30,201 nt of DNA from Monocercomonoides exilis (lineage: Eukaryota > Preaxostyla > Oxymonadida > Polymastigidae), in assembly GCA_001643675.2 (NCBI GenBank), contig LSRY02000091.1, positions 1-30,201 on the forward strand. The letters run 5' to 3'. The translations under genes and the position numbers were made by a program. Shown one piece after another: positions 12,471 through 21,867 of the stretch (position 1 is its first letter; every line of letters begins with the position of its first letter). Below the pieces are notes generated by a model, which saw only the letters and a list, made by a program, of their open reading frames with translations, was not told the origin of the DNA and ran no database searches.

Positions 12471-13127
12471 GTTGATGTGTATGAGTCATATTTTTCATTT
12501 TTCATGCATTTCTGAATGATTAGATGAGTGATCGTTACAAAAATGTGTTTATTTTATGTTATTGAGTTTTTCTGAAAATCGTAGAAAAATGAGTGAAATG
12601 AAAAAAAATACGTCAAAAAATAACAATCATCCACCAATCAAAATGACATAAAAAAACAAAAAGTACTTCATGATATTAATCATTTAAAAAATTGAAAACA
12701 GTTAGAAATTTTCTAATCAAATTCAATAACTTTCAAAAAAACACAATTCTGTCACATAATCATAAAACAATCACCAAATATCAACTAAATATCAACAATT
12801 TTGAACAATGAAAAATATAAGAAGAAATAGCACTATTTCAACAAATTCATGGTATCAAAGACAATTCCAAACAAAAAGAATACTTATATAAAAAGTTCAA
12901 AAACTAACTTGTCTATTTTCCCTCTGTTTTCCATCCACTCACCCCTTTCTGATATTTCTCTCTCTTTGACTCAAAAGATCAAATCCAACAAAGAAAAAGA
13001 CAGACACAATGATAAAACAACATTTCACACTCTCAACAACTCTCCCTTCCAAAAATCTCACTCAAAGATCAATGAATTCCTTCACAACTCTATCTATTAA
13101 TGAATCTCGATATATACATGTATAAGC
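12471..13127. other. Left subterminal non-coding region of the transposon
   Basis: Very AT-rich; no coding frame resembles the neighbouring proteins. A plus-strand ORF at 12849-13315 has no protein-like composition and runs through the palindrome, so I treat it as chance. Confidence 0.5.
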
Positions 13128-13176
13128 GGGACAATAACCAAGAAATAAATAGGGACATATCAGGGACAATAACCAA
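13128..13176 (+). repeat. Direct repeat GGGACAATAACCAA, two copies
   Basis: Identical 14-mers at 13128-13141 and 13163-13176, 35 bp apart, just left of the GC-rich palindrome. A related GGGGACACCAAAAG lies at 13345-13358 on its other side. Confidence 0.75.
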
Positions 13177-13198
13177 AAGAAAACAATCGGATTCTAAC

Positions 13199-13327
13199 TG
13201 TTGTGCACCTGGGAGGCTGTTCGTCGTATCCAGGTCCGGATATTGCAGCCCGAAGGCTGCAATATCTAATACGAACAGTCACGTCCAGCACCCTTCCGAT
13301 AAAAGTGCCAGCTAAGCATGCACAACA
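13199..13327. other. GC-rich nested palindrome / candidate structured RNA inside the transposon
   Basis: Three nested arms are visible: TGTTGTGCA (13199-13207) with TGCACAACA (13319-13327), CTGTTCGT (13217-13224) with ACGAACAG (13271-13278), and GATATTGCAGCC (13239-13250) with GGCTGCAATATC (13255-13266), closed by a CGAA loop. ACCTGG (13207-13212) can also pair with CCAGGT (13230-13235), which would make a pseudoknot with the middle stem. Base composition is much richer in G+C than the surroundings. It lies 10 bp past the transposase stop codon, so it could be in that gene's 3' UTR, or be a nested small insertion. I could not match it to a known ribozyme or snRNA. Confidence 0.55.
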
Positions 13328-13336
13328 ACTAGTTTC

Positions 13337-16300
13337 TTAATAGGGGACACCAAAAGAACAATTTTGAGATTCATTAAAAGAAGAAGAGTCAAGAAGAAGC
13401 TCAAATCTCCTTGAAAGAAGATCTTGAGAAGATTGAGAAAGAAGAGAAGAGTTAGATGATGTGATATCAGAGTGAAATGACTTTCTTGATCTTTGAACTT
13501 TTTCTTTCATCGTTGAAGATTCGAGGGCAACCAGAGAGCGTTGAGGAAGATATCCAACAGCTGAAGCAGAGACAAATGAGCCTTTGCGCTCAAAATACAA
13601 GTAGTCCTTCATGTGAGGGACTGACAGAGATGGCCATGAAATTTGCTGAGATGGTACATATTCTTCAAAGTACCTCTCATGCTCAAAGTTATTGACAGAT
13701 GTTGAAGATGGTGAAGAGTTCGATGATGATGTTGAGAAAATGTTTGATTGTGAAGTTGAAGAAGCTGATGTCGAAGTGTTCATATTGTTTTCGAAGAAGT
13801 TGATCAAATCATGAAGTGTGGTGATGTGTTCAGTCGAAAGATTGTTGTCGATTGCATTCACTAACGCACCAAATTCACTATCACAGATATTTTTTCCATG
13901 ATGCTCAGCGAAGAAGTTGAGTTGAGTATTTTTCTTTTAAGAAGTTTTGATTGTTTTGAAAGGATGAAGTGAAGAAGGAAGCGATTACGGTTGTGTGGAC
14001 CTGAATCGCAGAAGAACTTAAAAGTGTGAGTGTCTGCGAAGAAGTGTCTTTTGATCACAGATTCCAGACACTCAATAACAAATCTGTGATCATTTGAGAG
14101 GCAGTCGGAGAAGAAGTCGAATGTTCGTTTTATTTGTTGATTATTAATTTTTGAAGAGAGATGATTGTGAATTGAGAAACTTGTTGATAATTGAAGAATT
14201 CCTGTTGAAGTTGATTTTTCTGATAGGGAGTTTCCACTTCTCTTTGAAGTCGAAGACGAAGACTGCTTCTCCCTCTTTCAGATTATCAACAGTTGATTGA
14301 TAATGTTTTCGTTGCATTTCTGCAACAAGACGATGTTGTCGAAGAAGTTTGAGTGTATGAAATTCGGCAGAAGAAAGTCCATTTTTATTTTGTGAAGACT
14401 TCAGTTTGTTTTCGAGATAGTTGAGTTTCTCGCACATTCCACAAAGATCTGTACGTCTTTTCGCTTTGGAAAAGTTGGTAGTGAGTTTGTAGAAATGTGA
14501 CAGAGAAACTTTGATGTTTGTTTCTTCTGTGAACTCACTCCATAATTTTGTCTTGGGCTTGAAGATTAATCTTTTCTCATTGGGAGAAAAGATGCCCATT
14601 TTCTTTCTTTTTTCTTTCAAAGCTTCCAATCCATAAGAAGATGGAATTGATGATGGTAGTTGTGGAATGGAAGTTGTTGGATGAAGTGGAGTGATGAATG
14701 AGGATGAGGATGATGATGATGATGATGATGAAATGTTATTTAAAGTGTTTAAATTTGATGTTTCTGAAGAAGAAGAAGAACCACCAAATTGAATAGTAGA
14801 TAGTGTTGGTTTTGTTTTTTTCTTTTGTGTAAAATGAAAGGGAAGGAGTGAAACCTTGTGAGTGAAGATTATTCCATGAAGAACTCCATTTGTCACTATC
14901 GAATTCAGAAACACTTTCATCATTGCAAATACTCCAAAAACTATTGATTCCACTTTTTCTTTTCACAATTGCGATGTAATGTCCGTTTTGTTGATCCAGA
15001 CGTTTGAATAGTATTTGTCCAGAAAAATGATATATGATGGTTTCTTGATTATCTTTTTGAAGATGTTGAATATCTTTAGAAGAAAACCCTTTGCAAAACG
15101 TGCGTTGATTGACTCTGTCTGTTTCCATTAGTAATGTTCTCGAAGGTGCTGAACTAGCAGAATCAGTACATTCATGACAGAGGGCTAGCACCTCTGGAAA
15201 TGCAGCCATTTCCTCCCATCTCGCAGCACAGCATTTTTCCTTGCATGCATCACAATAGACACTATTCTTTCCTTCCAAAACTTCAGTTGCAAAGAGAGAA
15301 GATAATCCATGTTGCGTTGATGAAGAATTGATAACAATATTGCTACAAAATTCATTGAAATGTGATGTGATTTGTTGGCATTTTTGGCATTTGAAATGAG
15401 TGATTAAAACAGGATTGAAGGTGTCCTTATTTATCAACTCATCTTTTTGAAGAAGTTGGTGAAGATTGTCAAATGCCTCAGCCGCGTTTTGCTGCTGTCT
15501 GCTTCCATAGTTGCAGAAATTTTCCCATTTGTCAATAAGAGATGGGACCCATGAACGCACTGCCGTTCCATCTTTAGCCAATTGATGACAAACACTTACA
15601 ACACGCGAAGATGTGTTCTTCAAAAATGTTTGTTTTTTTGAATAAAGATGGTTTTTGAATAGTTATTGAAGAGAAACATTGAAGAAGAGAAGCCAAATAG
15701 CATGTGTTGCCTAAGTTAGGCAATCCTTTTGCTATTTGTGATGATTTATTTGAAGAATTTAATGAATTTGAGAAAGATTGAGAATGAGAATGATTTTTAT
15801 TGAATTTTCTTTTGCATTCTTTTTTGAAATATTTTTGAAGAATTATTTTGAATAGATATTTCATTATTTGAAGATTGAATGCTTTGTTGTTGAAGTATTG
15901 AAGTGTCATTCTCTTTTGAAAATGAAGAAAAGAGATTTTGAAATGCTTGAGGTGGAATTAATGTGGGTGAAGTGGCATAATCTACTAATTGCTCACTTAC
16001 AAACACATTATCATTTTGAAATGATGAAGTATTTATTTTTCTTTCAATTTTTTGTAATTGAAATTTGTGAAGAAGAAGTTTTTGATTTGAATATTTTGTG
16101 AATTGGTATTGGAGATGGAGAAGAATGACGCTTGTGATATGAATTTTTATTTTGGTTTTTGTTGACCCCTTTCTCTCCTTATTGGAGTGTTGATTGGAGC
16201 ATCAACAGCTTGAGAAGAAGAAGAATTTGAAGAAGGAGAATTTTTTCTGAAATGGTTTTTGAATTTTTATTGAGTTGAGATGATGTTGAAGAAGAAGAAG

Positions 16301-17032
16301 ATTGTTTTTTATTTGTAGAAGAATTTTCTGTAATAATTTCTTCATCCCAAGCTGCTTCGTCAATAAATCTGGCGTAATCTGGCTCAGCTCGCTGCTTTTT
16401 CTTTGCTGACTGAAGCGAAGTTGAGGCTTCAGTTGAATGAGCCAACATCCAGTTATTGCCCTTTTCCCATTCCTGTTCATTTAAGCCTATAATAAACAGA
16501 GAAAATTATTCAAAAAAAATTAAAATAAATACAAACCACTTTTGCAAGACGGAAGGTGAGGTTTTTGTGGCGGAATGATAAAACCTTGATTCTTCTTCAG
16601 CGTTTGCTTCGCGTAAATAAATTTTCCCTCTGTGACATCATATCCATAGTCCTGTAAATCGGATAATGATGTGTTGCGGGAAAGCGCTTGTAGCATTGTT
16701 GTCTGAGTGTGCAACGGAGCGTTGTTGTACACCACAGACAGGTCTTCCAGCAACTTTATGTGATATTCTGTTTCAAAAAAATAAATAATTAACAAATCAA
16801 AAGAAAAAAATAACAGAGAGTAATAATATTATTTATAACACACAATACAAAAAATAAAAACCAAACCATTCAAAGACTTCAGTAAATCATCAATTACTGA
16901 AGATGATTGCCTGTAGGTGTAAAACAAATAGGCAAGCAACGAATCCACGTCATTTCCGCCGATTCTCTTTATTTCTTGCCATAGAACATTGCAACGAGAA
17001 TTTAATGTCGATTCGCGTTTTGAAATGGACAT
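13337..17032 (-). CDS. DDE transposase with an embedded ubiquitin-specific protease (USP/C19) domain
   Basis: Exons 17032-16867, 16767-16537 and 16486-13337; both splice joins are in phase (SLN|EYHIKLLEDL and CKSG|LNEQEWEKG). Order: an N-terminal helical region with LSDLQDYGYDVTEGKFIYAK; a low-complexity linker; a USP domain with Cys box GLPNLGNTCYLASLLQC (Cys codon near 15701), GSRQQQNAAEAFDNLHQLL, zinc-ribbon pairs CQKC and CDAC, and His box NGHYIAIV (His near 14980) followed by ICNDES; a Ser-rich linker (14690-14770); then LSHFYKLTTNFSKAKRRTDL, FVFDFKEKW (Asp at 14251), CDSGPH (Asp at 14007) and NFFAEH (Glu at 13906). The triad spacing is about 80 and 33 residues, typical of RNase H-fold transposases. 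It would bind and cut the TIRs, and the USP part could remove ubiquitin from the transposase or host factors (inference). About five or six frame changes sit at A/T runs. Stop TAA at 13337-13339. Confidence 0.8.
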
Positions 17033-17668
17033 TTTTCTCTAATAAATATTTTCTTATGGAAAATCACAATTATTCTAAAATAATTTTTTTATTTAAAAAA
17101 TATGTATTGTTATTTTTCATTATTTGACTATTTCCAAAATTGTTAAAAATTTTTTAACGTGATTTGAATTATAGAAAAATTTTAAAAATTTCTTATCAGA
17201 AAAAATTGGAAAAATTAAAGAATTCTTAAATTGAAGGTTTATTGAAAAATTCATCACATAAATGAACTTGTCTTATGAAAAATATCATTCTCATATATAA
17301 AGTTCTTAAAAATATATATAATATTGTTCTTCAATGAAAAAGAATCAGATCCATAATTCAAAATTCGAAGGAGTCAAAAAGATCAAAAAAAAAGTGCTAA
17401 AGGGGGAAAGTGCAAGGAGCAGAAAACAGTTTTTTCCAATAAATAAAGTACATATGTCGTTATTTATCATTTCCGGCATAAATCAGACACATGATAATAT
17501 TGTCATTTTGTGATCGTCATTGTTTTTAATTTTCAAACAGAAAAAATTGAATTTATTTTTCTCGATGAATGAAAGGATTTTGGATTTTTCCAAAGCCAGA
17601 GAGTTTATAATTTTTTTATTATAAATGTGAATTAAATATTTCAAATTGAAATTTTTAGTGAAAATCTG
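17033..17668. promoter_or_regulatory. Shared 5' region between the two divergent transposon genes
   Basis: Non-coding, AT-rich, between start codons at 17032 (minus) and about 17669 (plus), so it should contain both promoters. A decayed TIR-like block lies inside it (17343-17440). No TATA-like or initiator element can be assigned with confidence. Confidence 0.5.
17343..17440 (+). repeat. Decayed internal copy of the TIR inner end
   Basis: In plus orientation it follows 19961-20060 of the right TIR: CAGATCC for GGATCC, then CAAAAAGATCAAAAA, GTGCTAAAGGGGGAAA for GCGCTAAAGGGCGAAA, and AAAACAGTTTTTT for AAGCAGTTTTTT. Similarity then fades. Confidence 0.6.
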
Positions 17669-19557
17669 ATGAAACCCAATAAAAGGAAATTCATAATGTC
17701 AAGTGGGAGGTTGTCTGGTTCTCGATTTTCCCGTGCGCACACAAGCATGAGAAAGCAAAGCATAATGAACGATGTGGATATGCTATCGAACTTTTTCAGA
17801 AATATGTCAGTTGATCATGCAAATAAAGTCCCCCTTCAAATTTTTTATCAAATCGATCCCCGGAAACTCGCTAATGAATAATCTGATGAAAAATTATGGA
17901 TGTTTGCTTTTTGTTTTTCCTTTATTTTCTTTGTTTTTGTAATTAATAATTTTTTTATTTTAATATTTATTATGTTTTTATTTTTTATTATTTGTTTATA
18001 AAAAGCACCATTACATAAGTTTGTCCAAAAATTGAAGCTCCCGTTCAATGAATCGAACCCGTATATCCAAGAAAAATGCTGCTGTGTCTGACTGAGTGGT
18101 TTTCTCAGCAAGAACTGATACAAGATTTCAATTACAAGATCAACTGTTTGGGTGAATGTTTGAAGGATAAAAAGGAAGAGAATTCAATTCAATCAATTTT
18201 TCGGAAGCAATCTTCTTCATCAAGTTACAGTGTAATATCTTCAGACGAAGATGAAGCGGTTGATCAAATGTCTGAAGAAGAAGAAAGCGACGATGAAGAA
18301 ACGGAGAGCGATGAATGTTTAAAAATGAGCAAAGATAAAAAATGTTCAGATATTAAAAGAGGAGGAATGAAAATGGAAATAGAGGTTTGGTTTTTATTTT
18401 TTTCAAAAATTGCCTGATTCAATTTGACAGGCAAATCAATAATTATTTGTTTATTTTTTTGTTTGTTGCTTTGAAGCAACAGTCTTCAATGGAAGCATTA
18501 GGAAATCCTTATTCTGTTCTTTCGACAGTTCCACAAATGAGTAGCTTTTTCAATTTCCTCCTTCGTTTCTATTTCCAGCTCATCCTTTACCAAAAGAATC
18601 ACGTTCATATGTTCAGGTGTTGGTGAATTGTGGGAGGGAGTTGATAAATTTTGGATCATCATGTGCTTTAGCTTCTATTTGTCAATGTCTGGCATCGTTT
18701 GGAGTGCAATGTGATATCAAAAAAGACGTGGAGGAGTGTATATTTTCCGAAGACTTTTCAGTGCAATCAGAGGGAGAACTGTGACAAGCAAAGTGTGGGG
18801 AACTCCAGCATTTATGAATTTTGTGCAAAAACATGGTGGGAGCAAATCTGATCCATTAGGGATCACAACAGCATATGAAGCAATTCTGAACGATGCATTT
18901 TTGGAGGGGTGCAATATCAAGAAAGACTTCACAGTGAAGCAATCTTCATTCAAACTGTGTGCGAAGTGTTCTCATGTTCGTGTTCATAACCAAAATCCTT
19001 CGTTTTATTTCACCATCATGCATCCATCGATTGTGAAGGGGTTGAATTTGTCATTGTCTGTAACCGATCAGTTATCAACTGAGGAACCGTGTATTGATGC
19101 TTATTGTGGGTGCAAGACTTCATTTTTGTATTGGACACAAATTGACAGGTTCCCAAAAATCCTTGCAATTTATCATAGCTCAAAGGAAAACTCCCCTGTT
19201 ATGCAACCGCCCAAAACTATCACATTTCATGGAAGTGGATCCACTCCGAAATCGATGGTGGTGACGTCACATGCAACAAATCAACTGAAACATGAGTTTT
19301 CTTTCTTTCCGAGGATTGATTACAATTTCATTGGATATGTCCTTCATTCGATGAAACCTATGCCTATTGGTCATTTTATAGCAGTTGTTGTTGATGGAAG
19401 AGATGAATCGACTGGGGAGCTTAGTCTACTGGAGTGCAATGATGGAGTTATATCTCAGGTGAATTCCCATTTCAATGAAGCATATTGGAAAGCAATGGCA
19501 AATGAAGGATGGAATGGTGCAATTTGTTTTTATAGAATAAACCAAATGATTGAATGA
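17669..19557 (+). CDS. Second, divergent ubiquitin-specific protease (USP/C19) of the transposon
   Basis: Exons: 17669 to about 17890 (tentative), 18006-18384 and 18477-19557 (stop TGA). Exon 2 has an acidic/Ser stretch (SSDEDEAVDQMSEEEESDD) before the catalytic domain. Cys box: LINFGSSCALASICQCLASF, with the catalytic Cys at 18662-18664 where typical USPs have GLxNxGNTCYxNS. The usual QQDAxEF is replaced by GITTAYEAIL. A partial zinc ribbon is CAKC ... CGC. His box: IGHFIAVV, His at 19372-19374, followed by ECNDG (Asn/Asp at 19438-19443). So Cys, His and Asn/Asp are all present. It may cleave ubiquitin or a ubiquitin-like protein. Single-base repairs are needed at A5 18072-18076, T5 18546-18550 and T4 18743-18746. 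The join of exon 1 is doubtful because its frame meets a TAA at 17879; the first exon could be a separate small ORF. Confidence 0.75.
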
Positions 19558-19948
19558 TTTTGTTCTTTGTCTATTTTTGCTTTAATTTTTACTTTTTTTT
19601 TCCTTGCGATTTTTACTTTCGAATTTTTCTTTTTTCAATTTTCTCACTTCCTCTCTTGATGTTTTCAGTTTGATTTTTAACAGTTTTCTCAAGAAATCAT
19701 TTATAATGAATGAAATATTTTTATTTGAATAATGAATTTCTTCTGAAATGACAAATCCTTCAAAATTACAAAAACATATCATAATTTAAAATAAAAATAA
19801 AAAATGAAAAATATGAAAACATCAATAACATTAACATTGCTGTTAAAAAACAAATAAAATTTATTTTCAGAAAATTTATATGATACCTGTCCTTATACGA
19901 TTTTTAAATCACAAATTTTAAAAATTCGACTATACTCAACATTGTCAA
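19558..19948. other. Right subterminal non-coding region of the transposon
   Basis: AT-rich; no gene, repeat or motif recognised beyond its position between the USP stop codon and the right TIR. Confidence 0.5.
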
Positions 19949-20392
19949 TTTTGAATGAAAAAAGGATCCGACCCTATATTTTAATTTTTCGAGGGCAAAA
20001 AGATCAAAAATTACGCGCTAAAGGGCGAAAAATGCAGATTTCAAAAAAGCAGTTTTTTAGTAATATATGAAGTTAAATCGATGAAATAAACCATTTTGAA
20101 CAAAAAAAGTGGCATCGAGATTCTGATCCTTCTGTCATCTTCATTGTTTGAAGCGGAAAACAGAAGTTTTTTCCATGAATACAAGTTTTTAAAATTCAGA
20201 AAAACATTTTTCTAACTCTTATCACATACATAACTATTAAACAAAAAATCAAAATTTTTCTGATACTTGTTTTTTTTTAATAAATATTCAAAAATTCAAA
20301 AAGATATGGTTCTGATTAAAGCTGGAGTTTTGTTTCTTTCATTTTTTAAAACCACTAACTTTTCCAACTTTTTACCAGTTTGCTAATACTTT
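19949..20392 (-). repeat. Right terminal inverted repeat
   Basis: Reverse complement of 12028-12470. The outer end reads GCTAATACTTT at 20382-20392. Confidence 0.95.
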
Positions 20393-20640
20393 CTTTTTTT
20401 AATGTTTGTAGTAATGCTATTATTTCTCAAATATATTTTTTATTTACCACTTTTTTAAAAAATATGTCATAATATATTCAAAATCTTTATATTTTATGTT
20501 TATTTGTCAGTAATATCTGATTCTTAAACTGTTGGCCTGTATTTATCTTGCGTTGCGGCTTTTATGAGAAATGGTTTTTATAAAAAAATGGAGAATTTTA
20601 TCAGATTCTGCTTTCAACCGAACATGTTTTCTGGCGCTGA

Positions 20641-21226
20641 TTGAGTTCACTCTGCTGCTCGTGCGCCAACAAGAAGAATGAAATATCATGCATTCATTCA
20701 TCTTCTTGGCGAGTTGCAATAATTATTGAAGCAGTGGCATTTTTTATTTATGAAATGCTTTTACAGCGCATTGTTGCTAATTCAATGAGACGGGGAATTC
20801 AATTGTTTGTCGACTGGAGACAGCAGCGGAAGAGCAAGAAATGTAAAAGAATGCTCATGTTTTATGCAGGACAAGGGAGATTTGTTTTGCAGAAACAGAA
20901 CTGCAGAGAAAGGAACCGAACGAGAACAAAAGATGGAGGTAAGATAAAGGAATGAGAAGCAAGAGAGGTAGAATGGAAAATTAGAAAGGTTATTTTGTTC
21001 AATCTATTTAATTCAATCTTCTTTTTTTTTTTAAATTTTGAACTTAATAATTATAATTTCAAGATCCTTGCATGATTTTTTATTATTTTTCTCTGATTCA
21101 GATACAGATAACATTAAAACATGGCTTATTTTGACGAAGCAGACGCGTCTGTTGAATATGCTAGTCTCAGAATTGCGAGCAGAAAACAGATGGTGCGGCG
21201 TTGGTGTGCGTCCATTTGGTTGGTGA
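20641..21226 (+). CDS. Hypothetical two-exon ORF, partly antisense to the next gene
   Basis: 20641-20938 ends at a good donor (GTAAGA), and 21102-21226 starts after TTTCTCTGATTCAG. Splicing is in phase (G|AT = Asp), giving KDGDTDNIKTWLILTKQ and ending VGVRPFGW before TGA. The first in-frame ATG is at 20755; the frame is open further upstream. The Arg/Lys-rich middle (RRGIQLFVDWRQQRKSKKCK) suggests a basic protein. I recognise no family. The second exon overlaps the minus-strand Ser-rich gene, so one of the two calls is probably wrong. Confidence 0.3.
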
Positions 21227-21867
21227 TGGGCTGAAACATGGCGTGCCGAGAGTTGACAGTCGAAGAACAAAATGCAGGAGTTGATTTGGCCGTTTGAGTG
21301 GAAGATGCAGGAGCATCGGTAGAACCTGGCGCGAATGCGGGAGTTTGATAAGCCACGAAAGACATAGCGGACAGCTGGAGCAGAAGAAGTGGTGTCGCCG
21401 ACGCTGCCACTGCTGAAGCCGCGGGGAGTTCTATAAGGAATCGGAGCTTTCGTGCGTGACTGCGGTGCATAAGAAGAAAATTGTCTGGGAAGATAACAAA
21501 GTGTTAGTGAAGCTGCTTGAATGCAAGAAGTGTGAGCCTTGTGAAGTTGTGTTAAAGATACGGGAGACATGACGGGAGCTGAACTGAAAGATGGGAGATA
21601 AGAATGTGAAGAGGATGGAGGTGGAGATGAGCAAGAAGATGCTTGCGAGTTAGCAGATGGAAGAGAGAAAGTGGAAGAGAGAGAAGAAAAAGAAGGAGAT
21701 GAAGACAATGAGAACTGCAAAAAGATGGAGGATGAGAGAGAAGAACGAAATTTTGTTCAGCGGAGATAACATAGAAGGGAAATTGACGTCGCCAATTGAG
21801 AGAGAAAGAGAAAGAGGAAATAGAGTTGAGCACGAGGGTTCTTTATAGACAGAGAAAGATGGCATTT
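21126..21867 (-). CDS. Hypothetical Ser/Thr/Ala-rich protein
   Basis: The best start is ATG at 21867 (MPSFSVYKEPSCSTLF). One frame change near 21720 leads into a long open Ser/Pro-rich stretch (ANSQASSCSSPPPSSSHSY), then TPRGFSSGSVGDTTSSAP. A second change leads to AFAPGSTDAPASSTQTAK and a stop at 21126. No domain is recognised. The composition suggests a disordered protein. It is divergent from the plus-strand gene that starts at 21861-21890; the ATGGCAT at 21861-21867 holds possible start codons for both strands, so at least one start must be wrong. Confidence 0.4.

Larger units (their letters stand above)
12028..20392. mobile_element. 8.4-kb TIR DNA transposon encoding DDE transposase and two USP-type deubiquitinases
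   Basis: The unit is bounded by near-identical terminal inverted repeats of about 443 bp that end AAAGTATTAGCAAACTGG. Inside are two divergently transcribed genes (17032 to 13337 on minus, 17669 to 19557 on plus) and non-coding subterminal stretches of about 870 and 390 bp. Both genes contain introns of host type. The triad-bearing transposase and low TIR divergence suggest a recently active autonomous element. I could not identify a target-site duplication: the left flank is TTATAA and the right flank CTTTTTTT, and A/T-run errors near the ends may hide it. The superfamily is not assigned. Confidence 0.85.

Noticed and set aside
12849-13315. Two plus-strand ORFs (83 and 71 codons) next to the left TIR
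   Set aside because: The composition is that of AT-rich non-coding DNA, and the second runs through the perfect palindrome. No splice or motif support.
13199-13330. tRNA, hammerhead, twister or SRP RNA in the GC-rich structured block
   Set aside because: No T-loop GTTCRA arm, no CUGAUGA/GAAA core and no complete SRP helix 8. An HDV-like layout lacks P3. Kept only as an unnamed structured element.
14144-16101. Plus-strand ORFs within the transposase-USP exon, for example 15868-16101
   Set aside because: Antisense shadows of a frame carrying USP and DDE motifs.
17848-18123. 91-codon minus-strand ORF across the USP2 exon 1-2 intron
   Set aside because: It spans a T-rich intron and antisense exon sequence, with no motif or composition support.
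12020-20400. Target-site duplication for the transposon
   Set aside because: The flanks (TTATAA on the left, CTTTTTTT on the right) do not match as a direct repeat at any sensible boundary.
21102-21226. Proteasome alpha-subunit call from VGVRPFG
   Set aside because: Only a short resemblance. The residues around it do not follow the alpha-subunit pattern, and the exon overlaps another candidate gene.
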